From positions 19,730,714 to 19,794,713 of the forward strand of contig OX375880.1 of assembly GCA_947359465.1 (NCBI GenBank): 64,000 bases of DNA, written 5' to 3'. Under the pieces are notes generated by a model. That model ran no database searches. It had not been told where the DNA came from and saw only the letters and a program-made list of their open reading frames with translations. The stretch is from Metellina segmentata (taxonomy: Eukaryota > Arthropoda > Arachnida > Araneae > Tetragnathidae). Below are positions 44,824 through 56,026 of this stretch, piece after piece (the stretch's first letter is position 1; each line of letters begins with the position of its first letter). Both the position numbers and the translations under genes were made by a program.

Positions 44824-46947
44824 CAGGGGTCGGCAACCTGCGGCTCTTTTGATGTAAAGTTGCGGCTCTCCAGTTCCATACGAAAAAATTAATAATTTAT
44901 CATCAAAATCCTTAAAAAATAAGAATATATTTTTAAGTACCTAATTTCTCAATAACTTCTATTTTCATTATCGTTAATTACAAATATCTGCGCTTAACAT
45001 GACCGTAATGAGATAAATTTGCATTATTGTTTTGTTCTTAGAGATGAGACTTCGTGACCATGTTTATTTTTCAGCCAATTGCATTCCATTTTCGTCTCAC
45101 CCAAACAGCCACTGTCTAGAGTCTAGACAACACGTCTAGATGATATGATGAGATCTCAGATGGTGAGTATATCAAAGATTGTTTTATCCGTGCATCTGAA
45201 GAACTGTTTCGTAATTTTAAAAACAAAGCAGAAATCATGAAAAAAAATCAAAGATTTGCCATTATCTGCAAAAACAGTACAAGATAGAATTGCTAAAATG
45301 TCTTCAAATGTAACACATATGCAAGTGGAAGACATTCAACTGGCTGCTGCCTAATCACTTGCTATAGATGAGTCTTGCGACATAAAAGACACGGCACAAG
45401 TTACCCTTTTCGTCAGGTATAAGTCGTCCAAAGGTCCAAAAGAAGAACTGCTAGGATTGCTACCGCTCTCAGGGCAAACTCGTGGAGAAGATATAGCAAA
45501 TGCTGTGCAAAAATGCCTGGAAGCCAATGGAATCGATATAAATAAAATCGTTTATATAGCAACTGATGGAGCCAGAAGTATGACAGGAATACATAGAGGG
45601 TAACATCAATTCTTCAGAAAAAAATAAACCACGAAGTTCTAACGTTTCACTGCATAATTCATCAAGAAGCGCTTTGTGCCCAAACATTTCCGACCGAAAT
45701 AGTTGAGGTCATGAACTTGGTAATTGAGATTATTAACAGCATCTTGGCTAAAGCACTCTACCATCGCCAGTTTAAAGATTTCCTTGAAGAAATAGATAGC
45801 CAGTTTTCTAACCTACTTCTGCACAATAAAGTGCGATGGCTTTCCAGAGGTAACGTATTGCAACGTTTTGCTTTGTGCTTGAGTGAATTAAAAACATTCT
45901 TCAATTAAAAAAGCATTGAACATCCCGAACTGGAAGAAGACAAATGGCTGCAAAAATTAAACTTCATGGTAGATACCACAATGAAACTAAATGAACTAAA
46001 TCTAAAACTGCAAGGATATGGCAACCCAGCCTACGCCTTTGCTTGAAGAAGTAGTTTGTTTCGAAAAAAATTTACATATTTTTGTTGAAGACATAGAAAG
46101 AGGTAAATTACTTCATTCTAAATATCTGAAGCAACATCGCGATGAGACCAATGCAACTATTGACACGAATTACTTCAGCATAGCTTTAAAAAACATGAAG
46201 GATGGATTCGCTGAGAGATTCGAGCAATTCAAAACAAACAAAAGTACTCTCGTGTTCATAGTGAATCCTCTAAACACAAATGAGATCAACATTGAGTCAT
46301 TTGGAATTGATGCTGGATCGCTTCAAATGCAATTGCTAGATTTGAAAACCAAAGACTTGTGGAGTGGCAAGTTCACAGAACTCAAGAGCAAGTTGGAAGA
46401 GTTGGTGGTCCAGAAATACATGCACATCTCGCAGCACAAGTGGACAGCTCTAAAAGAAATTCCGCGAGTTGAGGCCCTCATATTCGGCACATGGAATAGT
46501 CTTCCAGAATGCTACAGTGAGGTGAAGAAGTTGGCATATGGAGTGCTGACGATCTTCGGGTCGTCATATTCGTGCGAGCAAGCGTTCTCTTGCATGAATA
46601 TAATAAAAGTAAAGTTAGAAGTCAACTAACAAATAAAAATCTAGAGTCGTGCTTGAAACTTAAAACAACAAGTTATAAGCCAGATTTAATCAAACTTTCA
46701 AAAGGCATGCAAAGCCAATGCTCCCATTGATGTAACTATCTATATTTGTGTTTTTAAATGAATAAATATTATTCCGTATTTAAAGCCGTTTATTTTAAAT
46801 CAAAAATCAAATATATATATATATATATATATATATAAGCAAATACTATAATATTGAAACGAAAATTTTTAGCAGCTCTTTAAAAACTGGGAAATTTTGT
46901 AAATTATAACTTTTGGCTCTTTCGTTTCAATAGGTTGCCGACCCCTG
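44824..46947 (+). mobile_element. hAT transposon inserted in the Tc1-like element
   Basis: Perfect 8-bp duplications TCCTAGGG at 44816-44823 and 46948-46955. Ends CAGGGGTCGGCAACCTGCGG and, from the right, CAGGGGTCGGCAACCTATTG. A broken transposase fills the centre. Confidence 0.94.
45163..46629 (+). pseudogene. hAT transposase (ZBED5/GTF2IRD2-like), inactivated
   Basis: The sequence runs EELFRNFKNKAEIMK, KTVQDRIAKMS, SLAIDESCDIKDTAQ, YIATDGARSM, VRWLSRGNVLQRF and a C-terminal dimerisation region with FGSSYSCEQAFS. This order is that of hAT transposases domesticated in vertebrates as ZBED5 or GTF2IRD2-like proteins. Stops before SLAIDES, after GIHRG and after KTFFN, plus frame changes, inactivate it. 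The final 200 codons (46018-46629) are open. The N-terminal BED finger is missing. Confidence 0.87.
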
Positions 46948-46955
46948 TCCTAGGG

Positions 46956-47668
46956 CATAGGAAAGCATTTCAATCGTTGGCGTAATGCAGAAACGTAGCG
47001 ATTGATCCGACGTCCAAAAGGGCATGATTATTGGCTTTCGGGCCAAGGGTGGAAGCATTTAGGAAACGGCTAATTTTGTGAACTGTTCGCGTGCAGCCGT
47101 GGTGAAAGTATACCGTGCATGGCAAAATTTCACTATCCAAAATCAGTACATGTGGTACACCACATGCTATAGATAACAGAGGCGAACGAAGGCTACGGAG
47201 ATGCGTTCGGGCGAATAGACGTGCAACTGACCGCCCAGATGAACCAAGGGGAAACCAAGAGTGTATCCTCAACAATGGTTCAGCGATCGTTGCTGCGCAT
47301 GGGCCTCCGCAGCAGACGCCTGGTTAATGCACCTATGCTGACTGATGTTCATCGGCGACGAAGGCTGGAATTTGCACGCCAGTACCGCAACTGGACGTCC
47401 AGAGAGTGGTGACAGGTGGCTTTTTCCAATGAATCACATTTTATGCTCCATCGGACAGATGGACGTTGGCGTATACGGCGTGCAACGTCTGAAAGCAAAC
47501 ACCCTGCAACAATTGCCGGAAGGATCCAGGCTGGAGGAGGGAGCATTATGGTTTGGTGAATGTTTTCAAGGCGTTTTTTTTTTCACTTGCTGCAGAAACC
47601 TAACTGACTCTCTTCCTGCACGTCTCGCAGCGGTCCGCTCTTCCAAAGGTGGTTATCCTGGCTTTTGA
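46956..47668 (+). pseudogene. Tc1-like transposase remnant with internal deletion
   Basis: Recognisable pieces: LRRCVRANRRATDRP (helix-turn-helix part), SRRLVNAPMLTDVHRRRRL, FARQYRNWTSREW, then FSNESHFMLHRTDGRW around the first aspartate position, and LAAVRSSKGGYPGF at the end. The DNARPH and SPDLNPIE region is deleted near 47575, and several stops are present. Confidence 0.82.
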
Positions 47669-47701
47669 CAGGTGGTCACATTAATGTGACTGGACTGTGT
47701 A

Positions 47702-48581
47702 TATGGCAGTGTCAATTATGAGTCAAACCAGTCTCAAAAAAGTTACGGTCAATAAACAAAGGCCAACATAAATAGGAAGTTACCGCATTAACGTTTGGAT
47801 GCTGTGTTAATGCTACACAAATAAATGGAAATGATGATGAATTGTTTCGAAAAGGTCAAACTGTATGGTAGTGAAAACATGCTTTTATTATGACAAATAT
47901 ATAGAACATCCACAAGCAAGTACAAAAAATGAATCTATTAGATTAATCCACGATAGCATTTGTGTACCTGTTCCATAGAAATACATTTTCCTGAAGCCAT
48001 CTTGTTGCCTGTTAGCAAACTTCTACATAGATCAGATCAGCATTTCGACCGAGAACTAATTATTTCCTATCTAACATATTATCACACAAGACGAATGTTT
48101 TACATTCAGGAAAACTATTTATAGAACACAAAGGCAATAGAGTAGATTTGATTTTCAACATGTTTCTGCGCCATAAAATATTTTTTTATAAACTTATTTT
48201 AAAACATTAAATTAAGTCAACGAGCTATGAGATCAACGTTTTTGAGTTCACAACAACTGAGCTTATGAGCACAACGAAAACTACAATCAGACACATTCAG
48301 TTTTACACTTTTAAAAGAGTGCTCTCACTTCCGAACAAATCCTCAGCACATTCATTCACACAGAAAGAATCCCGACACATTAAAAATTTAAAGCTTTCTT
48401 TTAAACTTGATTCCAAGTCATTCTTTGATCTTACAAGCGGCTGTTATCGAGAACATGACGTTTACGAAATTCCGTGCACTTAGATTGCTTAAGGTATTTG
48501 TAAAGTTAGTTCCTTATTACCAGGACTGCATTCAAATCTTAACTGATTACAGGTTCATATGCGCTATGATGACATTGGCCT
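47702..48581 (-). repeat. 3' flank of MATH-BTB copy 4
   Basis: Aligned with 6540-7271 (ACGTTTGGAT, ATTGTTTCGAAAAGGTCAAA). A candidate minus-strand AATAAA is at 47884-47889, 693 bases past the stop, at the position corresponding to 6653-6658. No other gene. Confidence 0.55.
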
Positions 48582-50150
48582 TTATTTTTGAAGCTTTTTC
48601 TTGTATATCTCCATCATGGTTTTTCCTGCTAAAGATCCATTTCTCTCCACAAACCTTTCCCACTCGCTGGAGAGCACTATCTCATCGTAGTGGATCATAA
48701 GGTAGTCGTGAACGAACGAAGTCATTTCTTGGTCCTGGTGTCTGTCCGCCAGTTCCAAGATGTCGCTCACGTTCGAGACAGAGAGACCGGATCGCAATAT
48801 GGACAAGCTTTCCTGCTTCAGGGATAGCACCTGGTACTTGTCTGCAGCGTAGTACAGCTTTGCCGCACTCTCCCACTGCAGGTCGTCCACGGTGCCTGAG
48901 TACAGGAAGGTCAGCATCCGGTTGAGAGTGTGGGTGTCCACATCAGGGACATCCTGGGAGGTGGAGTTGGCCTCCTGCATGTCGTCGCAGAACATGGCCC
49001 TGAAGACCGGGGATCGGGCACTCAGGACGTTCTTGTGGACGGGAAAAGAGGCGTCGCCCGAACGGAGTTCGAAATCGAACAGGGTTTGGTCCTTGTACAG
49101 CGTCAGGAAGTCATCTAGCAGAACAGCTGTGGAACTCTTTTTACGTTGGGGGGAGTCAGAGCGGTCACTACTCTGAGATTTTGTATTTGTACACTTTTTA
49201 GGTTTGAGTCTTGGGATTTCTATTTTTAGGTTCGTAGGTCCACAGTAATAACTATCGATGAAATGTTCTACACTTTCTTGAACAGCAAACGTGCAAAGCA
49301 GATTGAGATCCTCACCACACAACCAATCGGATGTTATATTCAGTATTTCTTTCCTTGACACGAATTTTGGAAGATCCCAAGTTTGTTCTCTTATAAAATA
49401 ACTGAATGCACATTCCCTTTCGACACATTTCATTACTTTCTCATCCTTTAAAATAGAAACATTAAGTTTTAACTTTACGTTACCGATTTTTACTTTAGTG
49501 ATTTGAAAATTCACTCTAGCCTCTTCCAAGGATGCTCCCGTTAAGGAAAAGCACAATAGGAAGACTGAATCATCACTTATCACTACTTCAGTGGTCACTT
49601 TCTGACCTAACTGAAGAGAGCTAAATTCTTGAATACTCCATTTGAAGGACTTCTCTTCGACATTTATTCGAGTGCGAGCGGAAAAGTGTTCGGCTTGTTC
49701 GAGATCCCTGTGTGACTTCCAGATGCGGCATCGGACAGTCAAAGTGTCGAGAGGCAGGAATGAGGACTTCTTGGTCACGAACACCTCTTCGTACGTCGGG
49801 CAAGACTGCATGCTGACTGGTTTTCCCAAGCTAAAAATTTGATTTCTTAAGGTCTCGGTAGCAAGAGGCGTTCCGACATCATCTAACAAGGACCATTCAC
49901 AGTCTATCGAATATTTGGTGTGTAAGTCTGACGAGAAAAAGTTAAGCCCTACTTGGAGATGTGGGTCGTCATGATCTTTACCCTTCGGAAACATACTCAG
50001 GTCAATTTCTGCTCCATTCATACAGAGAGGATTAAAGTATCCACTTATGATTTCCCTCCCATGCACACCTCCAGGTCTCCAGTAGCTGAGGTTCTCGATC
50101 CGCCAGATCAGGGTGATGTTTCGCCTATCTTCTGCCTCCTCTGTCGCCAT
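48582..50150 (-). CDS. MATH-BTB (speckle-type POZ / TDPOZ-like) protein, copy 4, 522 aa
   Basis: Single open frame from the conserved ATG at 50150 (MATEEAED) to TAA at 48582-48584. The frame stays open upstream of the ATG but has no earlier ATG. MATH domain at about residues 12-150 (LIWRIENLSYW, SIDCEWSLLDD, SSFLPLDTLTVRC); a second MATH-like segment at about 165-285 (KSFKWSIQEFSSLQLGQKV); a serine-rich linker near 320-340; BTB at about 345-450 (DFELRSGD, HKNVLSARSPVFRAMF, TFLYSGTVDDL); and a BACK/3-box-like tail ending YKKKLQK. Expected role: Cullin-3 adaptor, with substrate choice set by the MATH part. The BTB half is almost identical in DNA to copy 2, whereas the MATH halves are only distantly similar. 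Confidence 0.93.
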   Translation of the reverse strand: MATEEAEDRRNITLIWRIENLSYWRPGGVHGREIISGYFNPLCMNGAEIDLSMFPKGKDHDDPHLQVGLNFFSSDLHTKYSIDCEWSLLDDVGTPLATETLRNQIFSLGKPVSMQSCPTYEEVFVTKKSSFLPLDTLTVRCRIWKSHRDLEQAEHFSARTRINVEEKSFKWSIQEFSSLQLGQKVTTEVVISDDSVFLLCFSLTGASLEEARVNFQITKVKIGNVKLKLNVSILKDEKVMKCVERECAFSYFIREQTWDLPKFVSRKEILNITSDWLCGEDLNLLCTFAVQESVEHFIDSYYCGPTNLKIEIPRLKPKKCTNTKSQSSDRSDSPQRKKSSTAVLLDDFLTLYKDQTLFDFELRSGDASFPVHKNVLSARSPVFRAMFCDDMQEANSTSQDVPDVDTHTLNRMLTFLYSGTVDDLQWESAAKLYYAADKYQVLSLKQESLSILRSGLSVSNVSDILELADRHQDQEMTSFVHDYLMIHYDEIVLSSEWERFVERNGSLAGKTMMEIYKKKLQK

Positions 50151-50520
50151 TACAGGACAGCTTCGTGCTTTCTTGTCCTCAACGGCTGAGCTGTGATCCT
50201 TCGACAAAGGTTTCGCACGACACCGGAGATACGTTGACTTCCTTCTATTCGCTCACTTGAGAACGATGTGATGGATCATTAGACGTCAAATGGAGTGATT
50301 AGAACTAAAAAAAGAAAGGAGAAACATCAAACAAAATTTTTACAACACGTGAATAAGAACTGAATGTAAAAAATATTTCTCAAATTCGTCCTTTTGCAAA
50401 ACTGCGTTTCTTTCTTTCTCTTCGGTATTGATTCCTGACAGTCGCCAATAGCCCGTTGTGTTGCTCCAGTGCGACTTTAATTCAACTACCTATCTGGTCT
50501 TTTGATACTATATTATGAAT
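50151..50520 (-). promoter_or_regulatory. 5' leader and flank of MATH-BTB copy 4
   Basis: Minus-strand CCTTTCTTTTTTTAG with the AG at 50305-50306 is the best acceptor-like sequence of the four copies, about 155 bases before the ATG. 50400-50495 is an old plus-strand SINE 3' end (GCTCCAGTGCGACTTTAATT). Confidence 0.4.
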
Positions 50521-51415
50521 GAAACTTTAATTATGAATAGCTTGGGGCACATTCGACACCAAAAAAGGGAAAGGCTAAATTTTCTAGCATTGGAAGAAGC
50601 CTATTTTTTTCCGGACACTGTAGTGCTTTGGGGCACTACAGTAATGCAAATGAAGTTGAACTAAGCAATATTCCTTTTCAGGTTATGTATTGCACTTAAA
50701 AGGATTTCAATACAATTGGACCACTATTGACAGATGTATGTGCAAACAAAAAAAATCACTGCACGATTGTTCATGAAGAAATATTCTCTTCCTATTTCTT
50801 TTTTTTACCGGTGTTTTGCCCACCGTAATCGCTGTCTCGAGAGCTATCCCTTCCACCACCTCCCTCTGTAGCTTTTCTCGATCGAGTCCCCTCTTTCCGG
50901 TTTGCGGGCGCGTTCGAATATTCCTTGGAATCTCAAGCGGGTATTTTCTTATGACACCCGACACACTGGTAAAGATGCTGTAGCGTCGTAGGGGGTCTCT
51001 CTGACCACAGCTTTCATGGTGGTCCTTGAATTTATCACCGGATGGGGGTATCCCCTTGTCTTTGAACTGTAGCGGTTTCGGAAGAACGTGTGGGCCTGCT
51101 CTCGAGGAAAAGAGAGAATCGTCGAACGCAGGAACGTGAACGGACACAGAACTACTCTGCTCCTATGAAGCCGCGGGACTGAAACCCTATTTGTATATAC
51201 CTTTTATTAGCCTCGAAATAGCCTTGTGTATACCTTCACTAACTAATTAAATGTGCTGTATTTTTAAAAGTCGTATTAATTGCCTTCAAGCCACTCGCCA
51301 CGTAAATTCCACTCATGACGTTACAATGCCAATCCCACACGTGCGAATCTGATTGCGAGAGCAGATGTCAGGTGCAGGAGTCGGGGTACTAAGTCGGATG
51401 TCGACTCTAGAGATG
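50521..51415. other. Unassigned region with a long ATG-less frame
   Basis: On the minus strand 50707-51147 is open for about 147 codons (SVHVPAFDDSLFSSR, then PLRRYSIFTSVSGVIRKYPL) and GC-rich for this window, but has no ATG. It could be an internal exon, a retroelement leader or chance. No family recognised. A 10-bp perfect hairpin ACTGTAGTGC / GCACTACAGT lies at 50617-50642. 51150-51415 shows nothing. Confidence 0.3.
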
Positions 51416-51775
51416 GGTGATCCGCTCAGGAGCTGACTCAAAGCTCTCTTGACGGAGTGAGCAAGCGCTGATTCGTTAGAAAAGAGCCGTAGCTCTTTTT
51501 TAACTAATCAGGGCTCAAGAGCGGTAGCTCTTATTTAACAAATCAGCGCTTCCGCTCTCGAAGAGTCATTTCCGCATGCGATCACCAGCTCAGTGATTCT
51601 TCGGGGAAGCTCTTTCGAAGAATCATTTCCGCATTCGATCTTTTGCGCTCACTGACTCTTTTGGGAGCAAGTTCTTTTCGACAACTGGCTCTTTTCAAGA
51701 GCTAGCTCTTTTCGATAACTATCGTTCTCGAAGAGTCAATTCTGCATACGCTCTTTTGCGCTCCCCAGCTTTTTG
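51416..51775. mobile_element. hAT element end with subterminal GAGCTCTTTT-type repeats
   Basis: Opens TAGAGATGGGTGATCC, a common hAT terminus, then carries about 15 motifs of the type AGAGC / GCTCTTTT in both orientations, plus repeated GAAGAGTCATTTCCGCAT. No matching right end found, so probably truncated. Confidence 0.55.
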
Positions 51776-52118
51776 TTACTTTTCTGAAGTTTCAAATTTT
51801 TAAATATCTATGTATTATTAAATCATAAATGTTTTTTTTTTTAATTTTAATTCCATTTTAGGTTGAAAGGGCGTTTTAACAGCTTAAGTCATATTGCGTC
51901 TTTTAGCACTAATTAAAACTAGTTTTAAGATTGTTATCAAAACATATTTTAACAGTTATTATATAATTTACTTAACATTAATATAATAATAATGATAATA
52001 AAACCTCGATATCTCGGGTGTGATATCATTTTAATAAAAAGCTACACAAAATTGAATAAAACCTAACTTGTTTTAATTGCATTGCCTTCACAAAACAAGG
52101 CATTTTCAAAAAGTTTTA
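51776..52118. other. AT-rich stretch, nothing recognised
   Basis: Poly-T and AATAATAATGATAATAA runs. It may be the 3' untranslated tail of the adjoining LINE fragment, which lies on the minus strand. Confidence 0.4.
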
Positions 52119-52420
52119 TTAAAAGACAAGGAAGGGACTTGGATTTCGAACATTTTTGGGACAACGAATATTCGAGGGTATAGTATACCTATATCTTAAG
52201 TATTTAAATAAATTATTATTATTTTTATTATTTGATTTCAAAATATCATTTAAATTATCTGAAAGTATCATTTGGTCCCTAAGTGGTTTTAGCACAGGAC
52301 ATTCTAGAAGGAGGTGTTTTATGAAAAAAAGGGTATAGTTAAACTTTAAAACTGACAACGCGGACAGAATTAAAGGTTCCCCAAACAAAAATTCCCCATA
52401 AATATTTTGACTTTCTCCAA
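52119..52420 (-). mobile_element. LINE 3' fragment (C-terminal tail)
   Basis: Minus-strand reading gives FFIKHLLLECPVLKPLRDQM, a run characteristic of the Cys/His tail after RNase H in jockey-like LINEs (compare KHILIEC at 14.5 kb), followed by LFKYLRYRYTIPSNI. Upstream parts are missing. Confidence 0.55.
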
Positions 52421-52454
52421 AGCTTTTGAATTTCTTCTAATTTTTGTTCCCTGT

Positions 52455-53575
52455 TATATAAAATTATTTATTAAAAGAAAATCAAAAGTATAAGGTATCT
52501 GTGTGGTGTCAAATTATCCGCAGATGGATACTCCGTTGAAATTTTCAATCTATCTTTAAAAATCCCGATTTTACAAAAAAGAACTAAATAATGCCAGCCT
52601 AAATGTTTTATTTTTATTTTCTTTGCTTTCTTTCTCTGAAATCGTAAGAGGGCAGGAAATGTAATCTGTTTTTTATTAACGCGAAAAGCAGGAAATGCAA
52701 TCTGTCTATTTTTAACTGCTCGCCGAATTCGTAGCCCATTGGATCGTCTGTTTTTAATCCCCGAATTCGTAGCCCATTGGATAACACCCATTACGGTGTT
52801 GCCCGTGGTGTTGGTTTGCGAAGCACACCAAATGGGAATTCGGCGGGACATCACTATCTCTTGACTTATTTATCAAAAGAAAATCAAACGTATAAGGTAT
52901 CTGGAGCCAAATTTTCTGCAGATTTCAAATCCGTTGAAATTTTTAATTTTTTAACAATCCTAATTTTACAAAAAAAAAAAAAAAAACTAAACAATGCCAG
53001 CCAATTTTTTTTTTTTTTTTGCTTTCTTTTGTTGAAATCGTAAGAGCTCAGAAAATGTAATCGGTTTATTTTTTGAAGGCGAAGGTTCACGTAACGTGAC
53101 AATCTTTTGCAAAAATCTAAAAGATGTTCAATTAAAACATTTTATTTACTTAAAGAAAATCATATTGATACATATCGATCAAATGTGAAATTTTCCGCAG
53201 ATTTGAAATCCGTTGAATTTTTTACTCTATCTTTAACGGTCTAGGAGATACAGAAAAAAAACTAAATAACTCTATTCAAAAGTTTATTTGTTTTTTATCG
53301 TCTGCTGGAAAATCATTCCTCCTCAAACGAAAATAATAATTTCAGAATCTGTGATCTTTTCTGCTGTTGCCATTCAATAATAATAATTAAATTTCACAAA
53401 ATTCATTTAAAATTGTTCTAGATTGAATTGCAAAATTTGCGGCGACCCAAAAATTGCAAAAAATTCGGACTTCCTGTGTGCCATATCTCATTACTGTAAG
53501 TGACATGGATTCGTCTGTACTTTGCGTGTGGAACATAAACAGACAGACAAACACTTCCTTTTATAATATTGGAGA
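52455..53575 (-). mobile_element. Helitron family b, 3'-incomplete copy
   Basis: The 5' end on the minus strand is TCTCCAATATTATAAAAGG (TC at 53575-53574, preceded by A). The interior has the family blocks TCAAATCCGTTGAAATTTT and, at 52735-52850, the CATTTGG...GCGAAGC inverted motifs. The hairpin/CTAG 3' end is not present on the left. Confidence 0.65.
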
Positions 53576-54439
53576 TGATTATTAATCTCCTTTCAAGGTA
53601 TCAGTACACCTTTAAAATGTCATTTTCGACAAAAATATCGATTTTCCAATTTTGATAGAATATTAAAATATAATCTTTTTTCTATAAAATACTACTTGAA
53701 TTGTGTTTCTATCTAATTTAGAAAACCGAAGTTATAGCGTTTTAAAAAGTAGTCGAAAATGATTTTTTACACCGGAAGTGCTTGTTAGTAGACGGAAGTC
53801 ATCTTAAATGTTTGTTTGCATTCCGTATTTCTTCTGAATCTCATTATAAAAGTGAAGATTTTACTAAGTAAGCCAAAATTATTAAATTTAAATATATTAC
53901 AAGATTTTTAATGTATCTGGCAGCGTATTATTTTTTAATTTGGGATTCGAAACTGGCAATAAAATAGCTATTCATTGCGTTGTTTACTTGTGTGTTTTAG
54001 ATATTTTGAATTCACCTAGCGCTTATTTAAATACGTATTTCTTTTGAAAATTTTCACTTTATTTATTCCACCTTTACGCTGCGGCGCTTAGATTTTTTCT
54101 ATCGTCTCACAGAACTCGAGCGACAGAGCCTTGAGTGGAATTTATGACTAACGCTTTCCGTTCATAGTATTGTGCGGCATATCTTTTGGCATGAGAGATA
54201 TCACCGGAGCGACCTTCTGCCTTTCCCCCAAAGCATTCACGCATCACGGTTGACAGGGTAGGGTAGCGAACAAAAGGCGGAGCACTGTAGAAGTCAGTCG
54301 CTGACAGCTCGCAAATGGCGATCGATGCCAGCTGTCACTTAAAAGGGGAATAACATCCACAGTATACAGATCTATACCGTTCCGCTGGTGTAAACTATGT
54401 TTTAATGGTAACAATTGTCTATCTGCCGTAGCGCAAAGG
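53576..54439. other. Stretch without a gene
   Basis: 53600-53640 reads AAGGTATCAGTACACC, similar to a terminus inside the inverted duplication at 55033 (GAGGTATCAGTTCACC), and could be an end of a decayed Kolobok-type element extending to 54724. Nothing else recognised. Confidence 0.35.
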
Positions 54440-54724
54440 TTAAAATTAAAATGCCTTCCCGGTGAAACCCAGAATCCAAATGAATGTATGAATGGTGCGA
54501 TATGGCGAAGAGTACCAAAACATGAATTCGTTTGCCTACAAACTTAAAAAATTGGAGAGTATGATACTCTGATCCAGTTTAACAATGGCTTTAAAACCTG
54601 TTTATCAATTAAAAAAAATCTAAAAGTTTCTAATCCTGCGTATTTTACCTTGAAAGGATATAGTTACTTGGATAAGGCGAGAATCAAGGATGCGAAAAGA
54701 CTTTCTACTCCCCAATTAAAATTT
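54440..54724 (+). pseudogene. Second Kolobok/Mutator-like transposase remnant
   Basis: Plus-strand translation CLPGETQNPNECMNGAIWRR, then VPKHEFVCLQT and a stop, aligns with the CVHGKTQNPNES...IWTRVPKNVF segment of copies A and B but is a clearly different family. It stops where the left arm of the inverted duplication begins. Confidence 0.65.
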
Positions 54725-56026
54725 AACGCGATGAGTGTACTACCGACCTTAGAGTCTCGTATATGCAATACACTAATTTTATTAGTAATAACTATATAAG
54801 AGGTAGTATTGGAAATACCTACTTTTACATTTTTATATTCAGGTGTGCCGCAAATAATTGAAGATATTTTTAGTGCCCGCTCTCACTCTCTTGTTGTCGA
54901 GTATAGATAATATTTACTTTTTTTTCGAGCGCGATTTTAAAATGTTTCGCGGGCCGAATCAAAAGCCGGGACGGGCCACATCCGGCCCGGGGGCCGTGGG
55001 TTGCCCATATATGTCTTAGATAATGTATTACTTGAGGTATCAGTTCACCCTCGGAGGTGTTTTTTTTTTTAATTGTTAATTTTTCTTTTTCAGAACTACG
55101 TTTTAAATTGAAACATAACATAAAACACAGAAAGAAAAAAATATCGTTTTTCAATCTAAAGAGGGTGAAATATATAAATCTGGTGGATTTCAGTAATATA
55201 ATAAATCTGGCAATATATTTTATTAATTTTTCAACAATGTATTTATCGATCAACCATAACTCTTAAAATATCTTCAGAAATATTATGTGAAAAGACTATT
55301 CTCTAGATAATATTGTTGGATTTGTTATTCAATTTTTAAAATCTTGATATTTTGATTGAAATTTGAGTTGTCAGGTATGACGTATGAGTAATTTTTGTTA
55401 AAATTTCACCCATTTTTCTTGCATAAAATTGTTTTTTCAATGTAAACAAAGTTTTTATAGTATTTTTCTGTTCTAGAAGATATTTTAAGAGTTATGGTTG
55501 GATCGATAAATACATTGTTGAAAAATTAATAAAATATATTGCCAGATTTATTATATTACTGAAATCCACCAGATTTATATATTTCACCCTCTTTAGATTG
55601 AAAAACGATATTTTTTTCTTTCTGTGTTTTATGTTATGTTTCAATTTAAAACGTAGTTCTGAAAAAGAAAAATTAACAATTAAAAAAAAAACACCTCCGA
55701 GGGTGAACTGATACCTCAAGTAATACATTATCTAAGACATATATGGGCAACCCACGGCTTCCGGGCCGGATGTGGCCCGCCCCGGCTTTTGATTCGGCCC
55801 GCGAAACATTTTAAAATCGCGCTCGAAAAAAAAGTAAATATTATCTATACTCGACAACAAGAGAGTGAGAGCGGGCACTAAAAATATCTTCAATTATTTG
55901 CGGCACACCTGAATATAAAAATGTAAAAGTAGGTATTTCCAATACTACCTCTTATACAGTTATTACTAATAGAATTAGTGTATTGAATATACGAGACTCT
56001 AAGGTCGGTAGTACACTCATCGCGTT
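54725..56026. repeat. Large inverted duplication, 551-bp arms
   Basis: 54725-55275 and 55476-56026 are reverse complements of equal length with only a handful of substitutions by eye (for example near 54957, 54985, 54765, 54797), separated by a 200-bp spacer. Each arm includes GAGGTATCAGTTCACC at its middle and GGCCACATCCGGCCCGG further out. The right arm leads directly into an hAT transposase frame; the left arm is an inverted copy of that hAT 5' end. Confidence 0.9.

Larger units (their letters stand above)
44705..47699 (+). mobile_element. Tc1-like transposon interrupted by an hAT element
   Basis: TA at 44703-44704 and 47700-47701; inverted ends CACAGTCCAGTCACATTAAT and its complement, extending through GTGACCACC. 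Its own parts are 44705-44823 and 46948-47699. Confidence 0.9.
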
